A stretch of DNA of 54,160 bases from Lonepinella sp051851555 (lineage in GTDB: Bacteria; Pseudomonadota; Gammaproteobacteria; Enterobacterales; Pasteurellaceae): contig NZ_JBPDVH010000009.1 of the NCBI RefSeq assembly GCF_051851555.1, forward strand, positions 1 through 54,160. The letters run 5' to 3'. Below the pieces are notes generated by a model. It was not told the DNA's origin. It searched no databases and was given only the letters and a program-made list of their open reading frames with translations. Both the position numbers and the translations under genes were made by a program. This document shows positions 1 through 8,271 of the stretch, piece after piece. Position 1 is the first letter of the stretch. Every line of letters begins with the position of its first letter.

Positions 1-1750
1 TGCCATTCACAAAACCAATATCTCGGTTACTTTGGTCTACAGTTTCTACCGCTTGGCCATTGACCGAGGTCGTGAAGTTTTGTACTGCGGTACTCGCCAA
101 GGTTAAATTTGTTTTAGCCGCAGTCGAAAGATCAATTTGATAGTTTGTTTCTTTGTCAGCATTAACCTCAGTATCTGTCACCGTGATATATTCGTTATTG
201 GCTGAAGACACCGAAGATTGGGTGTTGGTATCGGTTACATCCGCATAGATCTGGCCATTATCATTCACTTTAATCGTATCATTATCCACGTTTACCGCAT
301 ACGTCACTGTACTTCCCGAGCGGTCTACATTTAAGCCGCTCCCCGCCTGTAAAGTGACCTCATCTGCTGGATTAATCAATTCGGCTTTGGACGTCGTACC
401 GGATGCCGTACCACCAGTGATATTTGCCGTTTTTAAGTTCCAACCTGATTTGTTGATCGCATCCACCACATTTGAAGTGACCGCTACCCCCTGTGTTCCA
501 CTGGTACTTACATTTCCTTCCGTATTACTCGTAATCGCTTGTGTAACAAGATCAATACTAACCGTTGCCTTATTATCACCGTCTGTGACTTTTGCTGTAG
601 TATAAGTACCGTCCGCATAATTTACCACACCATTATTGTTAATACGTGATGTGTTAGCACCATTGGCTTGAATATTATGCCCAGTATAAGTGGCTACAGC
701 ATAGAGTTGAGAGCCATTAACTGCATCCGTACTTGTCGCCGTAAGTTGGCCAGGAGCCACGTTGACGATTTGGCGTTCTTTACCACTATCCCCCACAGAT
801 AACACATTTGTCGTTGATTTTGCCCCTGCAAATTCGAGTACTTGAGAACCCGATGTCCCAGTTGTTCCACCTACCCCACTATTATCAGTGGGTGCTTTCC
901 ATGAAGTTGCAGTCTCGGCCTTACCATTAGTGTACGCTTTAGTCACGGAATCTGTGCCTAACGCAACGGACCCAATGTGGGTGGCCTGTGCATTAGTACC
1001 AATAGCTGTGGCATTTTCTTGGTTCGCTGAGGCATTATAGCCTATCGCTAAAGATTTCACGCCTGTGGCGTTGGCTTTTGGAGATAATGCTACCGCATCA
1101 TCCGCTTGGGCATTCGCTGTGGTACCAATAGCAATTGAGTTATCACCCGACTGACGAGCTAACGTCCCAAAAGCAATCCCAGATGTACCAGTCGCCCATG
1201 CATTGATCCCATAAGCATTTGAAGCTAATCCACTGGCTTGTGCCGCCACACCAATAGCCGTCGCAACATGGCCAGATGCAATGGTTGGCACATATGTCGC
1301 CGTGCTACCATTAGAATATAACATATTCACGGAACCATTAAATTCTGGTAGCTTGGCTAAAGCTGGTCGTGCCTGATCAATATCATCGCCACCAATAGCA
1401 ATGGCCGCATAGCCAGTAGCCACTGAATCTGCCCCCACCGCAGTCGCTTGATTGCCACTGGCTTTTGCACCTGAACCTAATGCAGTCCCCTGAGCACCTG
1501 ATGCGTTAGCATTAATACCATAAGCAGCTGCATTACTACCACTTGCCGTAGCACCTGAGCTAGCGGTTGACGCAGAGAACGCTGGTGGCGACATCAATAT
1601 CAGCCCACCTACTAACAGGGCAGATAAGCCAATAGATATGGGTGAAAAAGATTGTTCGGATGAAGATTTTACATTTGCTTTTGCGAGTTCAGAAACGACA
1701 CATAAAGATTGTGTGCTACGATTCCAAATGACTTTAAAAATTCTGTTCAT
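1..1750 (-). CDS. Trimeric autotransporter adhesin, N-terminal part (runs off the left edge)
   Basis: The frame is open from the ATG at 1750 to the window edge, 583 codons, with no stop. It begins with an extended signal peptide of the type used by trimeric autotransporters (MNRIFKVIWNRSTQSLCVVS, then a hydrophobic stretch near residues 38-52 and likely cleavage after AFSA). Residues of about 65-300 are YadA-like head repeats with the A-x-A-x-G pattern (for example GTALGSGAKASGNQATAVG, SVALGTDSV). A neck follows (ERQIVNVAPGQL...DAVNGSQLYAV, about 370), then stalk material with a SGWNL motif as in Trp-ring domains. The family forms surface homotrimers that bind host matrix or cells. TTAGGAAAACCACC precedes the ATG and supports the start. 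The membrane anchor is outside the window, so the length is unknown. Family call is secure; the ligand cannot be read from sequence. Confidence 0.93.
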   Translation of the reverse strand, partial: MNRIFKVIWNRSTQSLCVVSELAKANVKSSSEQSFSPISIGLSALLVGGLILMSPPAFSASTASSGATASGSNAAAYGINANASGAQGTALGSGAKASGNQATAVGADSVATGYAAIAIGGDDIDQARPALAKLPEFNGSVNMLYSNGSTATYVPTIASGHVATAIGVAAQASGLASNAYGINAWATGTSGIAFGTLARQSGDNSIAIGTTANAQADDAVALSPKANATGVKSLAIGYNASANQENATAIGTNAQATHIGSVALGTDSVTKAYTNGKAETATSWKAPTDNSGVGGTTGTSGSQVLEFAGAKSTTNVLSVGDSGKERQIVNVAPGQLTATSTDAVNGSQLYAVATYTGHNIQANGANTSRINNNGVVNYADGTYTTAKVTDGDNKATVSIDLVTQAITSNTEGNVSTSGTQGVAVTSNVVDAINKSGWNLKTANITGGTASGTTSKAELINPADEVTLQAGSGLNVDRSGSTVTYAVNVDNDTIKVNDNGQIYADVTDTNTQSSVSSANNEYITVTDTEVNADKETNYQIDLSTAAKTNLTLASTAVQNFTTSVNGQAVETVDQSNRDIGFVNG

Positions 1751-1807
1751 GGTGGTTTTCCTAAGTATGGGAGGACAACGGCGACACCGCACCGTCGCTA
1801 GAGAATA

Positions 1808-1825
1808 GAATAAATAGATTTATTC
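1808..1825. repeat. Perfect inverted repeat in the adhesin 5' leader
   Basis: GAATAAAT-AG-ATTTATTC, 8-bp arms with a 2-bp centre, lies between the predicted promoter (1848-1876) and the adhesin start codon. It could be an operator or a weak mRNA hairpin. The role is inferred only from position. Confidence 0.5.
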
Positions 1826-1847
1826 TTTTTAAAATTGTGTTGTATAT

Positions 1848-1904
<57 letters not shown>

Positions 1905-1950
1905 TATCAATAGATTAAATATCAATAAAGATAAATTTTTTGAAAGGGGA

Positions 1951-1988
1951 AAAAAGTAAAAAGTCGTTACCCTAAGATAACGACTTTT
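1951..1988 (-). terminator. Rho-independent terminator after tRNA-Ser
   Basis: Arms AAAAGTCGTTA (1959-1969) and TAACGACTTTT (1978-1988) are perfectly complementary around an 8-nt loop. On the minus strand the stem is followed by a T-rich run, placing it just downstream of the tRNA. Confidence 0.8.
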
Positions 1989-2000
1989 CTAAAAGTTGAG

Positions 2001-2090
2001 TGGCGGAGGAAGTGAGATTCGAACTCACGGAGGGCGTAAACCCTCGCCGGTTTTCAAGACCGGTGCCTTCAACCGCTCGACCATTCCTCC
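2001..2090 (-). tRNA. tRNA-Ser (anticodon UGA)
   Basis: Read on the minus strand the 90-nt gene starts GGAGGAATGGTCGAGCGG and ends TTCCTCC-G-CCA, with an encoded CCA. The acceptor stem GGAGGAA/TTCCTCC is perfect, the T arm contains GTTCGAATC, and a long variable arm (CGAGGGTTTACGCCCTCC region) marks a class II serine tRNA. The anticodon loop CTTGAAA gives anticodon TGA, which reads UCA. It is transcribed alone from a strong promoter and ended by the hairpin at 1951-1988. Confidence 0.97.
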
Positions 2091-2105
2091 GCAGTTGTGG
2101 GGCGT

Positions 2106-2134
2106 ATAATACGGGCTATTTAATTAGCTGTCAA
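2106..2134 (-). promoter_or_regulatory. Strong sigma-70 promoter of tRNA-Ser
   Basis: TTGACA (2134-2129), a 17-bp spacer and TATTAT (2111-2106), then a GC-rich discriminator CGCCCC just before the predicted start. The consensus -35 and the GC discriminator are typical of stable-RNA promoters under stringent control. Confidence 0.85.
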
Positions 2135-2231
2135 GAATCAAAATTCAATTTTTGGTTTGTTTGCTGTTTTTTAAAACAATCTCAATTTTCACTGCACTTT
2201 TTGTATTGCTTTTCCACAGATTTTGGTGAAT

Positions 2232-2254
2232 AAAAAAGCGTCCAACTTGGACGC
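2232..2254 (-). terminator. rpsO: Rho-independent terminator of rpsO
   Basis: On the minus strand GCGTCCA-AGT-TGGACGC is followed by six T residues, about 20 bp past the rpsO stop codon. Confidence 0.9.
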
Positions 2255-2275
2255 CTAACATCAATTTATCAAAAA

Positions 2276-2545
2276 TTAACGACGTAAACCTAAACGTGCG
2301 ATAGTATCTTGATATTTTGCTAAATCTGTACGTTTTAAGTAGTCTAATAATTTACGACGACGAGAAACCATACCTAATAAGCCACGACGACCGTGGTGGT
2401 CTTTTTTGTGTTCAGCAAAGTGAGCTTGTAAGTGGTTGATCTGTGCAGTTAATAAGGCAATTTGCACTTCAGATGAACCCGTATCTTTGGCATCACGACC
2501 AAATTCTGCCACGATAGCGGCTTTTTTTTCTACGCTTAGAGACAT
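2276..2545 (-). CDS. rpsO: 30S ribosomal protein S15
   Basis: S15 is a primary 16S rRNA-binding protein of the small subunit platform. The 89-residue product has the usual family length and its conserved segments: GRDAKDTGSSEVQIALLTAQ near residue 16, then HKKDHHGRRGLLGMVSRRRK and the C-terminal LDYLKRTDLAKYQDTIARLG. The start has TAGGAGTAAAAA upstream. It is a single-gene unit here, with cpdA 106 bp upstream on the same strand and a strong terminator after it. S15 genes are often autoregulated through leader RNA; the leader holds a small imperfect hairpin at 2582-2603 that could serve this, by inference. Confidence 0.98.
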   Translation of the reverse strand: MSLSVEKKAAIVAEFGRDAKDTGSSEVQIALLTAQINHLQAHFAEHKKDHHGRRGLLGMVSRRRKLLDYLKRTDLAKYQDTIARLGLRR

Positions 2546-2619
2546 TTTTTACTCCTAAAGAGAATGTTAATCATACATCATTCGCCGATCTCTAATTCAG
2601 CGATGACAAGGAAGTGCTT

Positions 2620-2647
2620 ATTCTAACCGCAAAATCAAAAAATGCAA
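2620..2647 (-). promoter_or_regulatory. rpsO: Candidate rpsO promoter
   Basis: TTGCAT (2647-2642), 16-bp spacer, TAGAAT (2625-2620), about 75 bp upstream of the rpsO start. The leader then contains TCGCTGA/TCGGCGA (2603-2597 and 2588-2582), a possible hairpin with one mismatch. Confidence 0.5.
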
Positions 2648-2651
2648 TCAA

Positions 2652-3476
2652 TTAATAACCTAATTCGTGCATATTCGGTAAAAATTCCGCTTGTTGAATA
2701 CGGCGAACTTGCGTTTTAATCCCACCATCTGGCAACAGTGTAATTTCTCGCCAACCGGGTTGCAAGGTATCTAAGGTGAACGCATTATTATCTGGCTGAA
2801 ATTGCACACTGGTGGCCGGCGTACACATTAATTGATAGCCGTTCCATACATCATCCACTTGTTGATGAATATGGCCATGCAAAATCGCTCGTACATTTTC
2901 GTATTTTGTCAAAATTTGCAATAATTGGTGGGCATTACGCAAATTATGCTGATCTAACCATGCCGAACGTGTGGATAATAAATGATGATGTAGCACCACC
3001 AAAGAATAACGTTCTTGATATTCTTGCAATTTTTCATCAAGCCAATCCAGTTGGTACTGACTTAATTCGCCATGAGGTACGCCATACACCTGACTGTCTA
3101 ATAATAAAATCTGCCATTTTTCCCCTAATAACAAATGCTTATCCGCATGAATATGGGGTTGTTGGCTGAACACTTTTTCCAGCACGGGCTGAAAATCATG
3201 ATTACCGGGGATCCAATACACGGGCTTATTCAGCACCTCTACCGCTTGGCTAAAGGTCAAATACCCCGCCTCACTGGCGTCTTGCACAAGATCGCCCGTG
3301 GCTAAGACAAATTGATAATCCGTTTTGGTTTGTTGAATTTCGGTTAATACCTGCTGAAAACTACGATAAGTATTAATACCGAGCAACTCCCCCGTTTTCT
3401 CTTTAAACAGATGAGGATCCGTTATTTGAATGAACCGAATTAGCTCATCCTCGTTTTGATTAATACTTTCTACCAT
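2652..3476 (-). CDS. cpdA: 3',5'-cyclic AMP phosphodiesterase CpdA (Icc)
   Basis: A calcineurin-like metallophosphoesterase that hydrolyses cAMP, so it tunes CRP-dependent genes; two likely CRP boxes lie in this window. All metal-binding blocks are visible: QITDPHLF near the N-terminus, ATGDLVQD, WIPGNHDF, LHHHL and LHGHIHQQ. I chose the ATG at 3476 (MVESINQ, 274 aa, close to the usual CpdA length) because AAGAGGA lies 8-9 bases upstream; the ATG at 3485 is too close to it. A longer frame to 3611 would overlap nudF by 113 bp and is unlikely. It sits 22 bp after nudF on the same strand, so the two are probably co-transcribed. Confidence 0.92.
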   Translation of the reverse strand: MVESINQNEDELIRFIQITDPHLFKEKTGELLGINTYRSFQQVLTEIQQTKTDYQFVLATGDLVQDASEAGYLTFSQAVEVLNKPVYWIPGNHDFQPVLEKVFSQQPHIHADKHLLLGEKWQILLLDSQVYGVPHGELSQYQLDWLDEKLQEYQERYSLVVLHHHLLSTRSAWLDQHNLRNAHQLLQILTKYENVRAILHGHIHQQVDDVWNGYQLMCTPATSVQFQPDNNAFTLDTLQPGWREITLLPDGGIKTQVRRIQQAEFLPNMHELGY

Positions 3477-3498
3477 GGTGACCATCCTCTTGCTTGAA

Positions 3499-4125
3499 CT
3501 ATCGCCATTGTTGTTGTAAACGGAGGTAATTGAGTTGTAGCCATTGCAATCCCATGACGGCAATACCGTTATCAATTTTGCCCTGTTGCAACCATTGATA
3601 GGCCATCTCACGGCTCACCACATGGACTTTGATGTCCTCATTTTCCTCGGCCAATCCATGTAACCCTTTCGCTTGGCGACTATCCACTTTGCCCGCAAAT
3701 AAATGAATACGCTCAATCACGCCACCAGGGCTGTCCCAAACGCTCAACGCATGTTGTAAATGGGTGACTGCTACGCCCGCCTCTTCCTCGCTTTCTCGCA
3801 ACGCCACCGATTCAGGCGTTTCGCCCTCCTCCACCATGCCCGCAATGAGTTCCAATAACCAAGGGGAATTCGGCAACGCTGGATTATAAGCACCGATACG
3901 CACTTGCTCCACCAATACCACCGTATCTCGCTCGGGATCATAGGCAATCACCGCAGAGGCTGCGCCTTTGACCAATAACTCTCGGGTGACAATGCCACTG
4001 GTACCGCCAGCGAATAATTTATGTCGAAACTGAATTTTCTTTAACTTGAAGAACCCTTTATATAATAAGGTTTCATCTACAATTTCAATATCTTTTTGGC
4101 TAAATTGCGTAATGTTAGGCATCAT
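3499..4125 (-). CDS. nudF: ADP-ribose pyrophosphatase (Nudix hydrolase)
   Basis: Splits ADP-ribose to AMP and ribose-5-phosphate, a housekeeping and NAD-salvage reaction. The Nudix box is intact as G-MVEEG-E-TPESVAL-RE-SEEEAGV, matching Gx5Ex7REUxEExGU, with the preceding SPWLLELIAG typical of the ADP-ribose group. 208 aa is the normal length. The start is an ATGATG pair after AGGAAGATGT; either M is possible. In E. coli nudF and cpdA are also neighbours. Confidence 0.93.
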   Translation of the reverse strand: MMPNITQFSQKDIEIVDETLLYKGFFKLKKIQFRHKLFAGGTSGIVTRELLVKGAASAVIAYDPERDTVVLVEQVRIGAYNPALPNSPWLLELIAGMVEEGETPESVALRESEEEAGVAVTHLQHALSVWDSPGGVIERIHLFAGKVDSRQAKGLHGLAEENEDIKVHVVSREMAYQWLQQGKIDNGIAVMGLQWLQLNYLRLQQQWR

Positions 4126-4229
4126 ACATCTTCCTAATACTTAAAAATAAACTCGCATTAGGATACTAAAAAAAGGAAATAAAGTTTCAAAAATTTTTTA
4201 ATAATTTGAAGTTGGTCACAAAAATTTTT

Positions 4230-4931
4230 TTATTTTGATGAATTAACAGCATAATTCAGACAATTTTGTAACAGTTTGGGCTGTAATTTATCTTCGTGCC
4301 AATAAAAATATTGCGCATTTTGCACCGCACTTTGTTCGGCAAACACGGCAAGATAGAAAGGGAATTCGGCAGTAAAAGTTAATTGACCTTGTGGACAATA
4401 AGCAGAATATAAGGTTTGTGCCACAGGATCATGTTGCACTTCGTTCAATTTCACAATGCCAACGCCTTGTGATTTCAAGATAGCCTCACGCAAACACCAA
4501 ATACGATAAAATGCCTTTTCGGGATGGGATTGTTGAGCGAACCATTGTTGTTCTAAAGGTGAGGCAAAATGACGTAAAAGTGCGGTATAATCTCGTTGTT
4601 TTTGAGGAAATTCGATATCAATTCCCACCGCACTTTTTTCATTTTCTGCCACATTTAATATCACCGCCACCCAATCCCCTGAATGGCTAATATTAAAATC
4701 AATATTGTCTACGGGAAATTGCGGGCGACCACTTGCAGTACGGTAAATTTGCCCTAAAAGTGCAGTGTTAATTTGAGCTTTTTTGCAAAGTTCAGTTAAC
4801 AGAAATTGCGCCAGTTGTCGGCAATGATAACGTTGTTGAACCCGAGGATTGAGTTTGTTTTGCCCACAACCTAACGCCAAATCCATTGGAAATGGTTGAT
4901 GAATATTGGCATAAGCAATTAACGTTGACAT
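4230..4931 (-). CDS. 4'-phosphopantetheinyl transferase (Sfp/AcpT type)
   Basis: Transfers 4'-phosphopantetheine from CoA to a serine of a carrier protein. The three family blocks are present: GRPQF...DFNISHSGDW (about 69-90), VGIDIEFP with the magnesium-binding D and E (about 107), and FYRIWCLREAILKSQGVG (about 145-162), where R replaces the usual K of W-x-x-K-E-A. No carrier protein, polyketide or non-ribosomal synthetase is nearby, so the target is not shown; fatty-acid acyl carrier protein is the likely one. Length 233 aa. Gene runs 72 bp after htpG on the same strand, with a palindromic repeat in between. Confidence 0.85.
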   Translation of the reverse strand: MSTLIAYANIHQPFPMDLALGCGQNKLNPRVQQRYHCRQLAQFLLTELCKKAQINTALLGQIYRTASGRPQFPVDNIDFNISHSGDWVAVILNVAENEKSAVGIDIEFPQKQRDYTALLRHFASPLEQQWFAQQSHPEKAFYRIWCLREAILKSQGVGIVKLNEVQHDPVAQTLYSAYCPQGQLTFTAEFPFYLAVFAEQSAVQNAQYFYWHEDKLQPKLLQNCLNYAVNSSK

Positions 4932-4958
4932 AACTTTCCCTAAAAATCCCTAAATAAT

Positions 4959-4993
4959 CCCCTCTCCCACTGGGAGAGGGCTAGGGTGAGGGT
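4959..4993. repeat. Family A palindromic repeat, single copy
   Basis: CCCCTCTCCCACTGGGAGAG continues into GGCTAGGGTGAGGGT. The same unit occurs as inverted pairs at 35598-35753 and 48994-49109. It can form a CCTCTCCCa/tGGGAGAGG hairpin between htpG and the phosphopantetheinyl transferase gene. Confidence 0.8.
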
Positions 4994-5003
4994 AATGATA
5001 GAA

Positions 5004-6884
5004 TTATTTCAACAACCCATTCATCCGTTTAATAAACGCCGTTGGATTTTCCAACGTACCCCGTTCCGCAAACATCGCTTGTTCGAGCAATAATTCCACC
5101 CAGTTAGCAAATTCGCTTTCATCTGCCAAATCAGCGACTTTTTTCACTAAACTGTGCTCAGGATTGAGCTCAAAAGTATATTTCACTTCAGGCACCGGCT
5201 GACCGCTCATGGCAAAAAGTTTTGCCATTTGGGTGGTCATTTGATCGTTATCGGTGGACACCACTGCTGGTGTATCGGTCAAACGATGGGTTAAACGCAC
5301 ATCTTTAACACGTTCGCCCAATAAGGTTTTGACACGCTCCACAAACGAACCTAGCTCTTTTTCGGCTTCTTTTTGGCTTTCATCTTCTTTGTCTGCCAAA
5401 TCGCCTAAATCCAAATCGGCTTTAGTGATTGGTTGTAATGGTTTGCCGTTAAATTCGGTTAAATAACTGAGCATCCATTCGTCAATGCGGTCGGAGAGCA
5501 ACAACACTTCAATGTCTTTTTTGTTGAACAATTCTAAATGCGGACTGTTTTTCGCTGCGGTGTAGCTATCTGCCGTGATGTAGTAAATGGCTTTTTGCCC
5601 CTCTTTCATGCGAGCAATATAATCGTCAAAAGACACATTTTGCTCAGAACTGTCATGTTTACTGGACGCAAAACGATAGAGTTTGGCAATCTGTTCTTTG
5701 TTGGCAAAATCTTCTGCCACGCCCTCTTTTAACACTAAGCCAAATTCTTTCCAGAACGATAAATATTTTTCGCTGTCATCTTTGGCTAATTTTTCCAACA
5801 TCTGTAACGAACGTTTGGTCAAGGCTTTACGCAAGGCTGCCGTGGTTTTGTTATCTTGCAAAATCTCACGAGAAACGTTTAATGGCAAGTCGTTGCTATC
5901 TAACAACCCTTTCATAAAACGCAAGTAATTTGGCATAAACACTTCTGCATCGTCCATAATAAACACGCGTTGTACATAGAGTTTCAAACCGTGTTTTTGT
6001 TCACGATTAAATAAATCCCACGGGGCTTTGCTTGGCACATACAACAGGCTAGTATATTCTTGATTTCCCTCGACCTTATTATGTTGCCACAACAATGGAT
6101 CGGCAAAATCGTGGCTTAAATGTTTATAAAATTCTTTGTATTCTTCATCAGAAATCTCGCCTTTGGATCTTGTCCACAAGGCTTGGGCTTTATTGATTTT
6201 TTCCCATTTTACGCCCGTTTCTTTGCCCTCATCATCGTATTCTTTGGCTAAAATTTCCACCGGCAAACCGATATGATCGGAATATTTGCCGATAATTTCA
6301 CGTAAGCGCCAGTCATTTAAAAATTCTTTTTCATCTTCACGCAAGAATAAAGTAATTTCTGTACCCCGTTGTTTTTTCTCAATATCTTCAACGGTATATT
6401 CGCCTTCGCCAGCGGAAATCCAAAGCACCCCATTTTCCGCAGATTCCCCTGCAGCACGGCTACGCACTTCAACTTTGTCTGCTACGATAAAGGCAGAATA
6501 GAAACCGACCCCAAATTGACCAATTAATTGACTATTTTTTGCCTGATCTTGCCCCAACGCGGTTAAAAATTCTTTGGTGCCTGATTTTGCCACGGTGCCG
6601 AGGTTATCAATAATCTGCTCACGATTCATCCCAATCCCATTATCACTAATGGTCAAGGTGCCTTTGCTTTCGTCAAATTGAATGCGAACGTGCAAATCGC
6701 CTTCGCCTTCATATAATTCGGGTGCTGACAGGGCTTTAAAGCGTAATTTATCTGCCGCATCTGATGCATTGGAGATTAACTCACGTAAAAAGATTTCTTT
6801 ATTTGAATAAAGTGAGTGAATCATCAGATGTAAAAGTTGTTTCATTTCCGATTGAAAGCCACGAGTTTCTTGATTTTTGCTCAT
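5004..6884 (-). CDS. htpG: Chaperone HtpG (bacterial Hsp90)
   Basis: ATP-dependent dimeric cytoplasmic chaperone. GHKL ATPase motifs are visible in the N-domain: ELISNASDAADKLRF (about 35-48), SDNGIGMNREQI (about 79), GTKEFL and GQFGVGFYSAFIVAD (about 121-135). Middle-domain blocks include LYVQRVFIMDD and PLNVSREILQ (about 338), and the C-terminal dimerisation domain ends ...NPTAFIKRMNGLLK. 626 aa is the normal length. AAGGAAAATAAA precedes the ATG. A heat-shock-type promoter lies 45-73 bp upstream. Confidence 0.98.
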   Translation of the reverse strand: MSKNQETRGFQSEMKQLLHLMIHSLYSNKEIFLRELISNASDAADKLRFKALSAPELYEGEGDLHVRIQFDESKGTLTISDNGIGMNREQIIDNLGTVAKSGTKEFLTALGQDQAKNSQLIGQFGVGFYSAFIVADKVEVRSRAAGESAENGVLWISAGEGEYTVEDIEKKQRGTEITLFLREDEKEFLNDWRLREIIGKYSDHIGLPVEILAKEYDDEGKETGVKWEKINKAQALWTRSKGEISDEEYKEFYKHLSHDFADPLLWQHNKVEGNQEYTSLLYVPSKAPWDLFNREQKHGLKLYVQRVFIMDDAEVFMPNYLRFMKGLLDSNDLPLNVSREILQDNKTTAALRKALTKRSLQMLEKLAKDDSEKYLSFWKEFGLVLKEGVAEDFANKEQIAKLYRFASSKHDSSEQNVSFDDYIARMKEGQKAIYYITADSYTAAKNSPHLELFNKKDIEVLLLSDRIDEWMLSYLTEFNGKPLQPITKADLDLGDLADKEDESQKEAEKELGSFVERVKTLLGERVKDVRLTHRLTDTPAVVSTDNDQMTTQMAKLFAMSGQPVPEVKYTFELNPEHSLVKKVADLADESEFANWVELLLEQAMFAERGTLENPTAFIKRMNGLLK

Positions 6885-6929
6885 TTTATTTTCCTTATAT
6901 TGAATTAGTTAAATAAAGTATGCTTAGAT

Positions 6930-6957
6930 AGATTAGGTTGAAAATGGAAATTTCAAG
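6930..6957 (-). promoter_or_regulatory. htpG: Candidate sigma-32 (heat-shock) promoter of htpG
   Basis: On the minus strand CTTGAAA (6957-6951), 13-bp spacer, CCTAATCT (6937-6930), compared with CTTGAAA-N13-15-CCCCATNT. htpG is a classical sigma-32 gene, so both sequence and gene identity point the same way. Confidence 0.65.
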
Positions 6958-6990
6958 TTTTAATAGGAGAAAAAGTTAAAGTGTAGGAAC

Positions 6991-7016
6991 AAAAAACCCC
7001 GTACTTTCATACGGGG
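6991..7016 (-). terminator. Rho-independent terminator of the opacity-like gene
   Basis: Minus strand CCCCGTA-TGAAAG-TACGGGG followed by TTTTTT, 35 bp past the stop codon at 7052. Confidence 0.9.
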
Positions 7017-7051
7017 CTAGGCATATTACGCCACACTGTGGCTAAATAAAA

Positions 7052-7603
7052 TTAAAAGTTGTAACGAATACCCACTTTGGCACCATAGTTATTCACTTTG
7101 GTATCTTCAAATGAACCCAAACGGTTGTATTCAATGCCACCGTTTACAGCCCAATTTGCATCCAATTTATACTGTGCTCCTACGAGTGCACCATAACCAA
7201 ATTTAGTTTGGGTTTTGCTTTCAAAAAAACCACCTGATGAGTTATCAGTTTTGAAAACATTTGACGCTAAACGAACACCTACATAAGGTTTAATATCAGA
7301 ATTAATTTCAAAATCATAAATACCAGAGAAACCAATACCATAAATTTTTGAAGAAGTATAATCACCATATCCATCAGTGCCACTAAATTTACCATAATGG
7401 GTATAATCCACAGCTAAACGGAAATCACCAAAATCATAGCCGACGCTTAAACGTGGTTCAAACTTACTTTTATCTATCTCTGGATAAGATGTAAATTTAT
7501 TTTTGGAATAACCTAAATCACCTTGTACATACCAGTTTGTTGCGTTGGCAGATGTAGCGACGGCTAATGCACCAATAATCAGGGCTAATGCTGTTTTTTT
7601 CAT
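7052..7603 (-). CDS. Opacity-like outer-membrane beta-barrel protein
   Basis: Small outer-membrane protein of the Opa/OmpA-like eight-strand barrel group. A clear signal peptide (MKKTALALIIGALAVATSANA) is followed by alternating amphipathic strands with signatures such as NWYVQGDLGYSKN, RLSVGYDFGDFRLAVDYTHY, IKPYVGVRLASNVF and GAKVGIRYNF, ending in the C-terminal aromatic F required for barrel insertion. 183 aa. I start at 7603 because AGAGAGGA lies upstream and the signal peptide begins there; an upstream in-frame ATG at 7669 would add 22 residues ahead of the signal. Proteins of this group contribute to adhesion or serum resistance in relatives, but no loop here names a ligand. A perfect CRP box lies upstream. 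Confidence 0.85.
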   Translation of the reverse strand: MKKTALALIIGALAVATSANATNWYVQGDLGYSKNKFTSYPEIDKSKFEPRLSVGYDFGDFRLAVDYTHYGKFSGTDGYGDYTSSKIYGIGFSGIYDFEINSDIKPYVGVRLASNVFKTDNSSGGFFESKTQTKFGYGALVGAQYKLDANWAVNGGIEYNRLGSFEDTKVNNYGAKVGIRYNF

Positions 7604-7640
7604 AATAAAATCCTCTCTAATTAAGCATAACTGCTTGTTT

Positions 7641-7646
7641 AGTATA
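7641..7646 (-). promoter_or_regulatory. Candidate -10 element of the opacity-like gene
   Basis: TATACT on the minus strand, about 40 bp before the start codon, with only a weak -35 17 bp upstream. The CRP box centre would then be near -60, the class I activator position, which could explain the poor -35. Confidence 0.5.
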
Positions 7647-7674
7647 ACCTTATATACAAGAGAAATCACTAATT

Positions 7675-8190
7675 CTATGCAAAAATGTGATCTTCATCAC
7701 AAAATTCTAATTTCCCGCCACAAATTCGACATAAATACACCGCACTTTCCCTCACAATTTTGTTATGCCGACGTTGACTAAGTTGATGAATTTGGCAACC
7801 GCATTGATACGCATAGGTTTTACCTTGCACCGATTGCACATCAAATTGATGACAGGTATCGGCGGGCAGTTGAAAGAGATGTTGCATAATCACTTGCCAT
7901 TCTTTGCCGTGCGGTTTCACTCGTCCAAAAACTTGATAAACCAATAAATGGGCTAATTCGTGCGGCACCACTTGTTGAATAAATGCTTGTGGGTTTTCGA
8001 GCAATAAAGTGCGGTTTAATTTGATGACGTTTTGTTGCAAATAGGCCACGCCGGCTTTGACACCTCGCACTTCATAGCTGACCGTTGGCATGGGAAATGG
8101 GCGTTGGAAATGGGTTTCGGCTAATTGTAAACAAGCTGAAATACGGCGTTGGATTTGCATTTTTAGGGGGCGGAATTGATCGTTTTGCAT
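7675..8190 (-). CDS. sprT: SprT-family zinc metalloprotease-like protein
   Basis: Related to the SPRTN/Wss1 zinc proteases. It has the HExxH zinc site in VPHELAHLLVYQ (about residue 77-81), preceded by GVKAGVAYLQQNVIKLNRTL, and a C-terminal zinc ribbon: YQCGC...LCRICGGKLEF with the cysteine pairs CxC and CxxC. 171 aa matches the family. The physiological substrate is uncertain in bacteria. Its 3' end contains the CRP box for the next gene, and its 5' side abuts the repeat at 8195-8266, so it appears to have little room for its own promoter between itself and frr. Confidence 0.88.
   Translation of the reverse strand: MQNDQFRPLKMQIQRRISACLQLAETHFQRPFPMPTVSYEVRGVKAGVAYLQQNVIKLNRTLLLENPQAFIQQVVPHELAHLLVYQVFGRVKPHGKEWQVIMQHLFQLPADTCHQFDVQSVQGKTYAYQCGCQIHQLSQRRHNKIVRESAVYLCRICGGKLEFCDEDHIFA
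7686..7701. promoter_or_regulatory. CRP-cAMP binding site
   Basis: TGTGATCTTCATCACA matches TGTGA-N6-TCACA perfectly. It lies inside the last codons of sprT and about 60 bp upstream of the predicted start point of the opacity-like gene. Confidence 0.7.
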
Positions 8191-8194
8191 ACAT

Positions 8195-8266
8195 TGTAGG
8201 GGCGTATTACATACGCCCTATTTTACGCTCCGTTAATGGCAAGGGCGTATGCAATACGCCCCTACA
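8195..8266. repeat. Family B paired palindromic repeat
   Basis: TGTAGGGGCGTATTACATAC (continuing GCCCT) at 8195-8219 and AGGGCGTATGCAATACGCCC (continuing CTACA) at 8242-8266 face each other. The same pair with a different centre is at 38502-38581. It almost fills the 81-bp space between frr and sprT. Confidence 0.85.
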
Positions 8267-8271
8267 AAATA

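Noticed and set aside
354..605. Plus-strand frame opposite the left autotransporter
   Set aside because: It is the reverse of a repetitive passenger-coding sequence with a secure signal peptide and head repeats on the minus strand.
2098..2118. GGGCGTATAATACGGGCTAT as another family B palindrome
   Set aside because: It is the -10 and GC discriminator of the tRNA-Ser promoter; the arms do not match the repeat.
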